A DNA stretch of 64,000 nt from Streptomyces caniscabiei (GCF_014930365.1 NZ_JABXWI010000009.1:310001-374000), one strand, 5' to 3'. Positions 1 through 9,271 are shown, counted from the first letter of the stretch. The notes: generated by a model not told the origin, from the letters alone. Made by a program: numbers and translations.

Positions 1-945
1 GAGGACTTCGCCCTGGTCGAGGCGGAGATCCGGCAGCCCGGCGCGGGTGAGGTCCTCGTACGGAACAAGTACCTCTCCGTGGACCCGTACATGCGTGGCC
101 GCATGAGCGACGCGAAGTCCTACGTCGCCGCCTACGAGCTGGGCAAGGTCATGCAGGGCGGCGCCGTCGGCGAGGTCGTCGCCTCGGCGGCGGACGGCAT
201 CGCCGTCGGCGACCACGTGCTGCACTTCGGCGGCTGGCGCGAGTACGCCACCTTCGACGCCAAGCAGGCCGTCAAGGTCGACCCGGACGCCGCGCCGCTC
301 TCCACCTACCTCGGCGTCCTCGGCATGACCGGTCTCACCGCCTACGCGGGCCTGCTGCGGGTCGGTGCCTTCAAGGAGGGCGACGCCGTGTTCGTCTCCG
401 GCGCCGCCGGTGCCGTCGGCAGCCAGGTCGGCCAGATCGCCAAGCTCAAGGGCGCCTCACGGGTCATCGGCTCCGCCGGCTCCGACGAGAAGGTCAAGCT
501 GCTGGTGGAGGAGTACGGCTTCGACGCCGCCTTCAACTACAAGAACGGCCCCGTCGCGGAGCAGCTCAAGGAGGCGGCCCCCGACGGCATCGACGTCTAC
601 TTCGACAACGTCGGCGGCGAGCACCTGGAGGCCGCGATCGGCGCGCTCAACCTGCGGGGCCGGGCCGTGATCTGCGGCATGATCTCCCAGTACAACTCGA
701 CCGAGCCGACCCCCGGCCCGCGCAACATGGTCAAGATCCTGCAGAACCGCCTGCGCGTCGAGGGCGTCCTCGTCGGCGACCACTACGACTTCCAGCCCCA
801 GTTCGTCCAGGAGGTCGGCCCCTGGGTCGCCTCCGGCGCCCTCAAGTACCGCGAGACCGTCGTCGAGGGCATCGAGAACAACCTGGAGGCCTTCCTCGGC
901 GTCCTGCGCGGCGACAACACGGGCAAGATGATCGTCAAGCTCTGA
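1..945 (+). CDS. NADP-dependent MDR-family oxidoreductase (5' end cut off)
   Basis: The reading frame is open from base 1, so the true start lies left of the window. The visible 314 residues contain the medium-chain dehydrogenase/reductase fold without the structural-zinc cysteine loop. The opening segment reads YLSVDPYMRGRM, typical of the leukotriene B4 12-hydroxydehydrogenase / curcumin reductase (CurA) subfamily. A Rossmann nucleotide motif, GAAGAVGSQVGQ, lies about 135 residues in, followed by the NADP-binding strand. The family reduces alpha,beta-unsaturated ketones or aldehydes with NADPH in the cytosol; the physiological substrate cannot be told here. The stop is TGA at 943-945 and the next gene is convergent. 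Confidence 0.9.
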   Translation, partial: EDFALVEAEIRQPGAGEVLVRNKYLSVDPYMRGRMSDAKSYVAAYELGKVMQGGAVGEVVASAADGIAVGDHVLHFGGWREYATFDAKQAVKVDPDAAPLSTYLGVLGMTGLTAYAGLLRVGAFKEGDAVFVSGAAGAVGSQVGQIAKLKGASRVIGSAGSDEKVKLLVEEYGFDAAFNYKNGPVAEQLKEAAPDGIDVYFDNVGGEHLEAAIGALNLRGRAVICGMISQYNSTEPTPGPRNMVKILQNRLRVEGVLVGDHYDFQPQFVQEVGPWVASGALKYRETVVEGIENNLEAFLGVLRGDNTGKMIVKL

Positions 946-1050
946 GCGCCACCCCGTGACGGCCGCCCGCTCACGGTCGTTGCACACGACGGAGTCCGCA
1001 CCCCTGGACGTGGGGTGCGGACTCCGTCGCGTGCGGTGCCGCACAGCGCT

Positions 1051-2235
1051 TCAGGGCCGCGCCGCCAGCGCCGCCGTGTGCACCGCCCGGACCAGTCCCG
1101 TGTTCTCCGGGGCCGCTCCGCCCGGGAAGGCCATACGGCGGCGGGTGTAGCCGTAGGCGAGGCCGCTGCGGGGGTCGGCGAAGGCCTGGGAGCCTGCCGC
1201 GCCGCTGTGGCCGAACGTGCCGGCGCCGAGGAAGGGGTGCACGAGCTCGGCGGTGGCCTGGAAGCCGAGGCCGAACGCCTTCGGGGCGCGCGCCACCAGG
1301 TCGTGGCCGAGGGAGTGGATCTGGCCGAACTCGCCGATGGTGTCGGGCTTCAGCAGCGGCGGCCGCCCGTCGACCTCGCTGACGGCCGCCGCGTACATCC
1401 CGGCGAGCCCCCGCGCCGAGCCGATGCCACCCGCCGACGACTGCCCGCCGGCGCGCACGATCCGCGCGTTGGGGAAGTCCGTCAGCTCACCCGGCTCGGG
1501 CACCTGGTTGTTGAACGCGATCGACGTCAGCGTGTGCGGGCCGGCGGGCGCCGCGTCCAGCTCGGCCTGCTGCGCGGGCGTCGGCAGCATCGGCTGCACG
1601 GTCCGGAAGCGGGGCTCGTGCTCGGCCGGCAGTCCCAGGAAGAGGTCGAGCCCGTACGGGGCGCGGATCCGCTCCTCGTACACCTCCTGGAGCGTGCGGC
1701 CCGTCGCCCGCCGTACGACCTCGCCGGTGAGCGCCCCGATGACCAGCGCGTGGTAGCCGAAGGCGGCACCGGGCCGCCAGTACGGGCGCTGCACGGCGAG
1801 GCGTTCGGCGAGGACACGGTCGTCCGCCAGCTCCTCCAGGGTGAACCCGGCATCGGTGCCGATGAGCCCCGCCCGGTGCGAGATCAGCTCCCGCAGAGTC
1901 ACCGCGCCCTTGCCCTCGGCCGCGAACTCCGGCCAGTAGTGCGCGACTTCGCGGTCCAGCTCCAGTACGCCGTCCTGGACGAGGAGCGCGACGACGAGAT
2001 GGGCGGCGCCCTTGGTGGAGGAGAACACGCCGTGCAGCGCGTCGCCGCCCGTCTCCGCCTCCTCCGCGGGCCCGGCCCACAGATCGACGACCCGCCGCCC
2101 GTGCACATACGCGGTCAACTGCCCCTCGTAGTCGGCGCGTTCACCGGCCACGAGGGCGGCGAACTCCTCACGCACCGCCTCGAAGCCGTCGGCCACGGTC
2201 CCATGGACGGCGGCCGTCCGGATCCCCTCGGTCAT
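1051..2235 (-). CDS. Serine hydrolase, beta-lactamase/esterase (class C-like) family
   Basis: A 394-residue penicillin-binding-like serine hydrolase of the EstB/class C beta-lactamase superfamily. The nucleophile motif SxxK is seen as SSTK near residue 93, a Tyr-containing second motif (YHALVIG) near residue 165, and a late HSG motif (GHSGAAGS) near residue 345, where KTG would be in true beta-lactamases. No signal peptide is visible, so it is probably a cytosolic esterase-type enzyme rather than a beta-lactamase. The ATG at 2235 is preferred to an in-frame GTG two codons earlier because an AGGAG box lies 5 bases upstream of it. It begins only 25 bases after the upstream peptidase gene, so the two are likely cotranscribed. 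Confidence 0.88.
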   Translation of the reverse strand: MTEGIRTAAVHGTVADGFEAVREEFAALVAGERADYEGQLTAYVHGRRVVDLWAGPAEEAETGGDALHGVFSSTKGAAHLVVALLVQDGVLELDREVAHYWPEFAAEGKGAVTLRELISHRAGLIGTDAGFTLEELADDRVLAERLAVQRPYWRPGAAFGYHALVIGALTGEVVRRATGRTLQEVYEERIRAPYGLDLFLGLPAEHEPRFRTVQPMLPTPAQQAELDAAPAGPHTLTSIAFNNQVPEPGELTDFPNARIVRAGGQSSAGGIGSARGLAGMYAAAVSEVDGRPPLLKPDTIGEFGQIHSLGHDLVARAPKAFGLGFQATAELVHPFLGAGTFGHSGAAGSQAFADPRSGLAYGYTRRRMAFPGGAAPENTGLVRAVHTAALAARP

Positions 2236-2260
2236 GCGCACTCCTCTTCCTCGACCCCGG

Positions 2261-4810
2261 CTATCTCCACACGGTCAGCAACGCCCGCCCCACCTGCGGG
2301 AGTTCCCCCTTCGGATGGGCGCGGAAGAGCGGTTCCGTGCCGAAGAGGACCGCGTCCGGGTCGCTGACGACCGCCGGCCGGCCCGCCGCCGCTGCCGGAC
2401 CACCGCTGCCGTCCTCCAGCGGCCGCCAGTGCCCGGACACCAGCGGATTCCCGGTGCCGTACGACTGCTCGACGGTGACCTCGCTGCCGAGACCGGTGAA
2501 CCACACCGGCGCGTAGACGAAGCTGTGGTCGGGCGCGCCGCCGGTCACCGCGCCACCCGCGTTCACCACCCGCACCACACCGTTGGCGTCCCCGTTGCCC
2601 TGCACCGCCGTGGCCCGCAACTGCCCGGTGGCCGTGGCCAGCGCCGCGCCGGACGTGCCGCGGCCGACCAGCCCGTGCCGGGCGAGGAAGCCGGTCAGGG
2701 CCGTACGGGCGGACGGGTTCAGGGCGCCGTACGACAGCCCGGACGACACGAACAGCACATCGGCGCGCGACCAGTCGAAGCCCGCGTTGAGGACCGCCGT
2801 CGACACCGGCACCACGTCGAAGCCCATCTCGCGCAGCGCGAACAGCTCGCCCGCCGTGACGGCCGCGGCCACCCGGACCGGACGCAGGGGCGTGCCCTTC
2901 GGACGGCCCTCGGCCGCGGCGAAGACCACGTCGTGCGAGCGGGCGAGCGCCTCGGCCCGCCGTCGCGCCGAGGACGGCACGAGCGCGCTGCCGTCGGCCG
3001 CCTGACGTACGGAAACCCCGTCCCGCAGAAGGGAGTTGAGGGCGGCGATCTCCTGCGGGGTGTCGAGCCGGAGGCGCAGGTCGCCGCGCGGGGCGACCTG
3101 TCCGACGCGCGCGGCGGCCGTCACCGGCCGGGCGGGCACGCCGGACGGACGGCCGCTGTCCGCCGCCACCACGGTGGCGCCCCACAGCCGCCCGAGGCTC
3201 CAGCCGGAGATGTCGTACATCGCCGAGACCTTGTCGCTGATGTCCCGCCCGTCGGCGAGCAGCACATTGGCCATCCCGCGCTTGGGCTGACGCATGTCGA
3301 CGACGTACGACCCCTTCGCGTACGACCGGCCGTCGAGCCGGAAGGCCCGGGTCGCGCGGGTCACGCGTACGTCGTTGGCGAGCAGATGGTCGACGAGGCG
3401 CGCGGCGGCCGTGGCGGAGCGCTGACCGCCGCCCGCGGGGACGACGTAGGCGCGCGGGAAGTCGGCCGTGTAGACGTCCTCGGGGCCGATGCCGGGCACC
3501 CCGGGCACGGTCCGCTCCGAGACCGGCATCTGCGCGGCGCCCGCGGCACCGCGCCGGAAGACCTCGATCTGGTCGGCGATCAGCGAAGTCCGCTTCTCCC
3601 GGACGAAGTCGAGGGTCGCGCGCAGGGCCGCGCCCGCCACGTCGACGTTGATCGCGGAGCGGCGGCGGAGTTCCTCGACCGGCAGCGACTCGTACGCCGC
3701 GTTGTTCACCTGGAGCGGGATCTCCACGGTGTGCGCGGCGACCGTGCCGTGGAAGGCCGCGTACTGCGGGGTGAAGATCGGCGGCCAGTCGTCCCAGCCC
3801 TCCTCCGAGTCGCGGAACGGGATCTGGGCCGGTTCGACACCGTCCGAGGCGGGCGTGTAACCGAGGGCGTTGACGGCGGACTCCATGCGGAGCGCGTTCG
3901 CGTAGGTGTTCTTCAGGAAGAGGTCGTACTCGTAGTTCTCGCCGTGCGGGGGAGTGGTCGGCTCGATGAGCGTGCCGTTGACGTACCCGTGCAGGTCGAG
4001 CATCACCACGGGCTGTTTGTCGATGCCGATCTGCCGCATCGCCCGCACCTCGGGCTGCGAGGCGGTGACGAAGTCCCGGTTCATGTCGAACCCGGCCGCG
4101 TTGGCGCGGGTGCCCGCGATCCGGCCGTCCGGGTTGGCGGTGATGTTGAAGTACAGCCGGGAGTGGGCGAGGAGGTCCTTCGTCCCGGCGTCGGTCGCCG
4201 TCGCCAGCCGCTCGATCAGCTTCAGCGAGGCGTCGGTGCCCTCCCACTCGTTGCCGTGGATGTTGTTGTTGAAGAAGACGGGCGCCTTGTAGGCCTTGCG
4301 GATCTCCGGGCTCCGGGCGGCCGACCGGGGCGCGGACTCGATGAGTTCGCGCATCCGCGCCTGGTCGCGGGCCTGGCGAGCGGTCTCGGGCGCGGTCACG
4401 GTGACGAGGTAGAGCCGGTGGCCCCCGGCCGAACGGCCGGCGATCTCCACGCTCACCCGGTCGCCGAGCAACTGAAGGGCGTTCAGCTTCGGGGCGATGG
4501 CGTGGTACGGGGTGAGGCCCAGCTTGAGGGACTTGTCGGCCGGGTTCTCCTGATCGGGGGAGAGGACCTGCTCGCGGGGGTAACCGCGGCCGGTACCGGC
4601 CGAGTCGGCGAGATCCGCGACCGGGGCGGTCAGGGCCCGGCGGGTCACGCTCGCCGGGGCCTGCGCGGCGCCCGGCGACAGGGCCGAGCCCTCGCGGACC
4701 GGCGGCTTGGGGTCGGCGCCCGCGGGTTGCGGGGCGACGAGCAGGGATCCTGCGGTGACGGCGGCGACGCTGAACAGTGCGGATCTCGGGCCGGGTCTCG
4801 GCGGACGCAC
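2261..4810 (-). CDS. Secreted M14-family zinc carboxypeptidase
   Basis: An 849-residue exported metallopeptidase. The GTG start at 4810 is chosen because an AGGAGG box sits 4 bases upstream and the protein then opens with a basic n-region, a hydrophobic core (ALFSVAAVTAGSLLVAP) and an Ala-x-Ala-like cleavage zone. M14 zinc ligands are visible as HGNE near residue 184 and His in DLHG near residue 271. The catalytic Glu is in EIPLQVNN near residue 362. The remaining 450 residues are a long C-terminal extension whose last part resembles a glutamine-amidotransferase-like fold, but I cannot assign it firmly. The family removes C-terminal residues from peptides outside the cell. The gene is divergent from a TetR gene; a palindrome lies between them. 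Confidence 0.88.
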   Translation of the reverse strand: MRPPRPGPRSALFSVAAVTAGSLLVAPQPAGADPKPPVREGSALSPGAAQAPASVTRRALTAPVADLADSAGTGRGYPREQVLSPDQENPADKSLKLGLTPYHAIAPKLNALQLLGDRVSVEIAGRSAGGHRLYLVTVTAPETARQARDQARMRELIESAPRSAARSPEIRKAYKAPVFFNNNIHGNEWEGTDASLKLIERLATATDAGTKDLLAHSRLYFNITANPDGRIAGTRANAAGFDMNRDFVTASQPEVRAMRQIGIDKQPVVMLDLHGYVNGTLIEPTTPPHGENYEYDLFLKNTYANALRMESAVNALGYTPASDGVEPAQIPFRDSEEGWDDWPPIFTPQYAAFHGTVAAHTVEIPLQVNNAAYESLPVEELRRRSAINVDVAGAALRATLDFVREKRTSLIADQIEVFRRGAAGAAQMPVSERTVPGVPGIGPEDVYTADFPRAYVVPAGGGQRSATAAARLVDHLLANDVRVTRATRAFRLDGRSYAKGSYVVDMRQPKRGMANVLLADGRDISDKVSAMYDISGWSLGRLWGATVVAADSGRPSGVPARPVTAAARVGQVAPRGDLRLRLDTPQEIAALNSLLRDGVSVRQAADGSALVPSSARRRAEALARSHDVVFAAAEGRPKGTPLRPVRVAAAVTAGELFALREMGFDVVPVSTAVLNAGFDWSRADVLFVSSGLSYGALNPSARTALTGFLARHGLVGRGTSGAALATATGQLRATAVQGNGDANGVVRVVNAGGAVTGGAPDHSFVYAPVWFTGLGSEVTVEQSYGTGNPLVSGHWRPLEDGSGGPAAAAGRPAVVSDPDAVLFGTEPLFRAHPKGELPQVGRALLTVWR

Positions 4811-4974
4811 GCAACCTCCTGGAGTGGGGTTCCTTCTGGAGCGGGTTCCTACGACGTGCCGGTACGGGTGTGACGACGGCCGGCCGGGGCCGGTCGACCA
4901 CAGGTGGTCTACATGTTCGACTCCCGGGCAACAAGAGGGCACAGGCGACACGGCAACCTAAGAGTTGTCGCCAC

Positions 4975-5004
4975 TTGCCTAAAGCTTTTAGGAAACCGCA
5001 TAAT
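4975..5004 (+). promoter_or_regulatory. Probable promoter and TetR operator
   Basis: A perfect 6-3-6 inverted repeat, CCTAAA-gct-TTTAGG, occupies 4978-4992. It overlaps a plausible -35 (TTGCCT, 4975-4980) and lies in the 18-base spacer before a -10-like CATAAT (4999-5004). The site sits 50-60 bases upstream of the TetR gene and in the divergent intergenic region with the M14 peptidase, the position expected of an autorepressor operator. That the neighbouring TetR binds it is inference. Confidence 0.55.
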
Positions 5005-5054
5005 CGACCCGGTCGAACGGACCGGACCGTGAACGGAAGGACGGTGCCACGGGC

Positions 5055-5633
5055 ATGGCGCGTGCGGGACTCAGCCCGGAACGTCTCACCCTGGCGGGCG
5101 CCGAGTTGGCCGACGAGATCGGCTTCGACGAGGTGACCGTCTCGGAGTTGGCCCGCCGCTTCGACGTGAAGGTCGCGAGTCTCTACTCGCACGTGCGCAA
5201 CTCCCAGGACCTCAGGACCCGGATCGCTCTCCTCGCCCTGGAGGAGATGGCCGACCGGGGCGCCGCCGCGCTCGCCGGCCGGGCCGGGAAGGACGCGCTG
5301 GCCGCGCTCGGCGACGTGTACCGCGACTACGCCCGCGCACACCCCGGCCGGTACGCGGCGGCCCAGTTGAGGCTGGACCCGCCGACGGCCGCGGCGAGCG
5401 CGGGCGGGCGGCACGCCCGGATGACCCGGGCGATCCTGCGTGGCTACGACCTCACCGAGCCGGACCAGACCCACGCGGTCCGGCTCCTCGGCAGCGTCTT
5501 CCACGGCTACGTCAGCCTGGAGTCGGCCGGCGGCTTCAGCCATAGCGCCCCCGACTCGCAGGAGAGCTGGGAGCGCGTCCTGGACGCCCTCGACGCCCTG
5601 CTGCGCAACTGGCCCGCCCCGCTGCCCGGTTGA
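5055..5633 (+). CDS. TetR-family transcriptional regulator
   Basis: A 192-residue regulator. The N-terminal helix-turn-helix spans about residues 20-50 (VTVSELARRFDVKVASLYSH), and the C-terminal part resembles the WHG/TetR_C_33 ligand domain (LGSVFHGYVSLESAGGF near residue 140). TetR proteins usually repress their own or a divergent promoter until a small ligand binds. The palindrome at 4978-4992 is the obvious candidate target. The SGNH hydrolase gene begins 65 bases downstream on the same strand, so the two may form one operon; the M14 peptidase gene is divergent. Confidence 0.9.
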   Translation: MARAGLSPERLTLAGAELADEIGFDEVTVSELARRFDVKVASLYSHVRNSQDLRTRIALLALEEMADRGAAALAGRAGKDALAALGDVYRDYARAHPGRYAAAQLRLDPPTAAASAGGRHARMTRAILRGYDLTEPDQTHAVRLLGSVFHGYVSLESAGGFSHSAPDSQESWERVLDALDALLRNWPAPLPG

Positions 5634-5698
5634 CCCCCGGGCGCCCCGCCGCCGACCACCACCGGCCCCTCCGTCCCCCACGATCGTCAGGTTGAGCC

Positions 5699-6868
5699 AT
5701 GACCTCCCCCTGGATCACCACCCCCATCACCGCCGACCTCCTGCGCGGCGCCCTGGAGCTGGAGCGCACCGAACACGGCGTCCTGCCGCACCGGTTGCCC
5801 GCCCGGGCCCGCGCCCAGTGCTCCGATCCGCAGCTGGCCATGGTCGAGTCCCAGCCCTCCGGCGTACGCCTGGTCCTGCGCACCCGTGCCACCGCCGTCG
5901 AGCTCGACGCCCTGCGCACCAAGCGGACCTACGTGGGCGCCCCGCCCCGCCCGGACGGGCTGTACGACCTCGTCGTCGACGGCCGCCCGACCGCCCGGGC
6001 GAGCGTGCCGGACGGCAACACCCTCACCATCGACATGACCACCGGCACGGCGGAGCACCGGCCGGGTCCGCCCGGCACGGTGTCCTTCACCGACCTCCCC
6101 GACGGCCTGAAGACGATCGAGATCTGGCTCCCGCACAACGAGACCACCGAACTCGTCGCCCTGCGCACCGACGCCCCCGTCGAACCCGCCGCCGACCCGG
6201 GCCGCCGGGTCTGGCTGCACCACGGCAGCTCCATCAGCCACGGCTCCGACGCCGCGAGCCCCACCGGCATCTGGCCCGCCCACGCCGCCCTGCTGGCCGG
6301 AGTCGAACTAGTCAACCTGGGCCTCGGCGGCAGCGCCCTCCTCGACCCCTTCGTCGCCCGCGCGATCCGGGACACCCCCGCCGACCTGATCAGCGTCAAG
6401 ATCGGCATCAACCTCGTCAACCACGACGTGATGCGGCTGCGCGCCTTCACCCCGGCCGTCCACGGCTTCCTCGACACCATCCGCGACGGCCACCCCGACG
6501 TCCCGCTCCTCGTCGTCTCACCGATCCTCTGCCCCATCCACGAGGACACCCCCGGCCCCAGCGCCCCCGACCTCAGCGGCCTCGCCGAGGGCCACCTCCG
6601 CTTCCGGCCCATGGGCGACCCTGACGACATCACCCCCGGCAGGCTCACCCTCCGCGTCATCCGCGAGGAACTGTCGGCGCTCGTGGCCCGGCGATCCGAG
6701 GAGGACCCCCACCTCCACTACCTGGACGGCCTCGCCCTCTACGGCGAGCAGGACGCCACCACCCTCCCGCTCCCGGACGACCTGCACCCGGACGCCGAGA
6801 CCCACCACCTCATCGGAGAACGCTTCACGGAGCTCGCCTTCACAGCCAAGGGCGCCTTCGCGCCCTGA
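5699..6868 (+). CDS. SGNH/GDSL-type hydrolase
   Basis: A 389-residue protein with an N-terminal beta-rich half (about residues 1-170) and a C-terminal SGNH hydrolase domain. The block I serine is in HHGSSISHG near residue 180, block II Gly in NLGLGGSA, block III in KIGINLVNHD with the oxyanion Asn, and block V Asp/His in DDLHPDAETHH near residue 362. This two-part layout matches SGNH/GDSL carbohydrate-esterase-like proteins that deacylate small esters or sugars. No signal peptide is visible. The gene follows the TetR gene by 65 bases and has only a weak ribosome site. The substrate is unknown. Confidence 0.87.
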   Translation: MTSPWITTPITADLLRGALELERTEHGVLPHRLPARARAQCSDPQLAMVESQPSGVRLVLRTRATAVELDALRTKRTYVGAPPRPDGLYDLVVDGRPTARASVPDGNTLTIDMTTGTAEHRPGPPGTVSFTDLPDGLKTIEIWLPHNETTELVALRTDAPVEPAADPGRRVWLHHGSSISHGSDAASPTGIWPAHAALLAGVELVNLGLGGSALLDPFVARAIRDTPADLISVKIGINLVNHDVMRLRAFTPAVHGFLDTIRDGHPDVPLLVVSPILCPIHEDTPGPSAPDLSGLAEGHLRFRPMGDPDDITPGRLTLRVIREELSALVARRSEEDPHLHYLDGLALYGEQDATTLPLPDDLHPDAETHHLIGERFTELAFTAKGAFAP

Positions 6869-6921
6869 AGGGGCGCGGGGCAGTATCGATATGCGGCTCC
6901 GCCGCGTGGGCGCGAGCAACC
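6869..6921. repeat. Dispersed repeat, family B, copy 1
   Basis: Directly after the stop codon is a copy of a repeat that recurs at 12465-12517 and 26241-26293. It has a GGGGCGCGGGGC lead, then TCGATATGCGGC, then a small hairpin GCGGC-tcc-GCCGC and GTGGGCGCGA. The three copies are nearly identical over about 50 bases although the flanks are unrelated. All lie in intergenic space just after a gene end. Confidence 0.8.
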
Positions 6922-6999
6922 ACATACAACCCGCAGTCGCCAGAGCACCCCACCCCCGAGCCCTCCTGCGCAAACGCACCGAACGATAAAGTGCGCCCC

Positions 7000-7830
7000 A
7001 TGCGCGATCTGAGGGTGGGTTTCCAATACCTCGTCCAGGGCCAACGCTGGGTGGCCAGGCACGGGAAGCAGTACGGCTTCGGCCTGATCCCGGGCCTCAT
7101 CACCCTGGTCCTCTACATAGCCGCCCTCGTGGCCCTCGCCGTCTGGGGCCCGGACTTCGTCACCTGGGCCACCCCCTTCGCGGACGACTGGTCGAGCCCC
7201 TGGCCGGGCCTCTTCCGCGGTCTCCTCACGGCCGTCCTGTTCGCCCTGGCCCTGGCCCTGGCGGTCATCACCTTCACCGCCGTGACCCTCCTCATCGGCC
7301 AGCCCTTCTACGAGAACCTCTCGGAGAAGGTCGACCGGGACGTCTCACCGGACGGCACCGCCCCGGAGTCCCACCTGCCGCTCTGGCAGGAGCTGTGGAT
7401 CTCGGCCCGCGACAGCCTCCGCATCCTCGCCCGGGCCCTGGTCTGGGCGATCCTGCTCTTCGCCCTCGGCTTCGTCCCGTTCGTCGGCCAGACGGTGGTG
7501 CCGGTGGTCGGCTTCTTCGTGACCGGCTTCTTCCTCACCGAGGAACTGACGGCCGTCGCCCTCCAGCGCCGCCGCGTCGAACTCCGCGACCGCCTCGCCC
7601 TCCTGCGCTCCCGCAGGACGCTGATCTGGGGCTTCGGCACCCCGCTCGGCCTCGCCTTCCTGGTGCCGTTCGTCGCCGTCTTCCTGATGCCGGGCGCGGT
7701 CGCCGGCGCCACCCTCATGGCCCGTGACCTGCTGGGCGAGGAGACCACCGGCGAGGACGAGCGGGGCCGCGTCCCCGGCGACGGCCACCCCGCCCCGCCC
7801 ATGTTCCGCAAGCCCGAGGTCGGCGCCTGA
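7000..7830 (+). CDS. EI24/CysZ-like integral membrane protein
   Basis: A 276-residue protein with four or five long hydrophobic segments, at about residues 28-50, 70-100, 145-185 and 210-240, separated by short polar loops. The pattern and motifs (FGLIPGLITL near the start, FVTGFFLTEELT in the middle) match the EI24/CysZ superfamily, known for sulfate uptake in enterobacteria. In actinomycetes the function is not established, so sulfate transport should not be assumed. ATG 7000 is chosen; an in-frame GTG lies three codons earlier. The C-terminal tail is charged and probably cytosolic. It converges on the next gene. Confidence 0.85.
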   Translation: MRDLRVGFQYLVQGQRWVARHGKQYGFGLIPGLITLVLYIAALVALAVWGPDFVTWATPFADDWSSPWPGLFRGLLTAVLFALALALAVITFTAVTLLIGQPFYENLSEKVDRDVSPDGTAPESHLPLWQELWISARDSLRILARALVWAILLFALGFVPFVGQTVVPVVGFFVTGFFLTEELTAVALQRRRVELRDRLALLRSRRTLIWGFGTPLGLAFLVPFVAVFLMPGAVAGATLMARDLLGEETTGEDERGRVPGDGHPAPPMFRKPEVGA

Positions 7831-7864
7831 CCGGGCGTCACGCCACCGCGCGGCCCAAGGGTCC

Positions 7865-9160
7865 TCAGGCGCCGGGAGCCGAGGCGTCCACGGCGACCGT
7901 CACGATCGCCCGCACCTGGGCGATGATGTCCAGCCGGTTGCGCACGAACTCGGGATCGGTCACCGCTCCCGTCGCCGGGTCGGTGTTGCCGGTCCCGAAC
8001 TGCAGGACGGGCGTGTGCACATGCCCGCCCGGCAGCGTGGAGCCGAGCCCCAGCCGGTCGCGCAGCAGCGTCGCCCGGTAGGCGATCTCGTTGGAGAGGT
8101 AGTCGCCGCCGCCCCCGGCCCGCGCGGTCGAGCCGGGCGTCGGACCGTCCGGGCGGACCACCGCCGTCGTGCCGCCGGCCGGTATCTCGGTCACGCTCGT
8201 GTTGTCGTAGACCGGGAAGCGGCCCGTGTCCGCGGCGACGATGTCCGCGTACGGCAGCGTCGTGGTCGTCCACTGCGGCTGGCCGGCGGGGTCGGCCACC
8301 GGGATGGTGCCGGTGCTGCCGACGGTGTCGTTGTCGGCGAAGCCGCCGCGCCAGGCCCCGTTGGTCCGCTCGATGTCGAAACGCCCCACCCGGCCCTGGC
8401 TGACGGTCGCGAAGAGGTCCACCCGGGGCAGCCGCGCACGGAGCGTCCGCTCGACCGTCCCGTCCGCGAAGTCCTGCCAGCGGACGGGGAAGACGGCGGT
8501 CTCGACGCGGGCGAGCCCGTCGGCGGTCCGGATCACCGTCCCGTCGAGCGCGAGCGCGGTCGCCCCGGACGGGTTGGAGATCCGTACGTCCCGGTCCAGC
8601 GTGAACGGATCGAACCCGGTGACGAGGACCCGCTTCACCCCCTTGTCGCGCGGCGGAAGGCGCAGGGAGTCCTGCCCGCGCGAAGAGGTCTCCAACGCGT
8701 CCAGCAGCCGCGCCCTCTGCTGCTCACTCAGCTCGAACCCGGGCTCCCAGCCCCGCACCTCCCGCGTCATCCCCAACCGCGCCCAGTACAGCGGCCGGTC
8801 GTCGTCCCGGCTCAGGTCACCGCCCGCCGGCCCCCGCCCCTGCGCCCGGTCCACGGCCCGCGTCCACAGCCGCCCGCCCTGCCGTACGACGATCCGCTCG
8901 GCCTGCGCGTACGACCGCGCCCCGTCCAGCGCCCGTGCGAACTCCGGTGCCACGGTGTCGAATCCGGACCGCCGCAGGATCTCCTGGGGCACGGCCCGGT
9001 CGAGTCGCTGTTCCTCGACCGTGGGCGCGGCGGCCGAGGAGACCGATGCCGCCGCCGGGGGCGAGGCGGCGGCGGAGGTGGGGGCGCAGAGACCGGCGAG
9101 CAGGGCCGCGAGCCCCATCGTCGCTCCGCGTGCCCGTCGGTAAGTCGTCAGCGAGACCAA
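7865..9160 (-). CDS. Exported pyroglutamyl-peptidase I-like protein with Cys-to-Ser active-site change
   Basis: About 431 residues. The start taken is TTG 9160, with GGAAGGA about 10 bases upstream, giving a signal peptide (basic ARRG region, then ATMGLAALLAGL and an AAASPP end). A longer frame opens at ATG 9247, and an internal ATG also exists. The C-terminal half shows peptidase family C15 (pyroglutamyl peptidase I) landmarks: VLVTGFDPF, the Glu region FDIERTNG, and a His in GGHVHTP. The block that normally ends in the catalytic Cys-Asn reads DYLSNEIAY, so the cysteine is a serine (about residue 356; codon TCC at 8093-8095). The family normally has about 210 residues and is cytosolic; this one has a 190-residue N-terminal extension and is exported. 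Catalysis is therefore doubtful or altered. Confidence 0.8.
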   Translation of the reverse strand: MVSLTTYRRARGATMGLAALLAGLCAPTSAAASPPAAASVSSAAAPTVEEQRLDRAVPQEILRRSGFDTVAPEFARALDGARSYAQAERIVVRQGGRLWTRAVDRAQGRGPAGGDLSRDDDRPLYWARLGMTREVRGWEPGFELSEQQRARLLDALETSSRGQDSLRLPPRDKGVKRVLVTGFDPFTLDRDVRISNPSGATALALDGTVIRTADGLARVETAVFPVRWQDFADGTVERTLRARLPRVDLFATVSQGRVGRFDIERTNGAWRGGFADNDTVGSTGTIPVADPAGQPQWTTTTLPYADIVAADTGRFPVYDNTSVTEIPAGGTTAVVRPDGPTPGSTARAGGGGDYLSNEIAYRATLLRDRLGLGSTLPGGHVHTPVLQFGTGNTDPATGAVTDPEFVRNRLDIIAQVRAIVTVAVDASAPGA

Positions 9161-9271
9161 GGGAGTTCGGTCCTTCCGTCTGGGTCGTGCCGTGGGGTGC
9201 CGCTCCGGACGGCGGCAGTATCGCGTGACGGAAGGTGCGCGCGCCATGCCCGACGCCGGGCCGACCGCTCC

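Noticed and set aside
2232..5681. A 1149-codon open frame on the minus strand, and an 879-codon one opposite (2234-4873)
   Set aside because: Both overlap the M14 peptidase in other frames; they are Arg/Pro/Gly-rich, without domains, as expected of shadow frames in 72%-type GC DNA.
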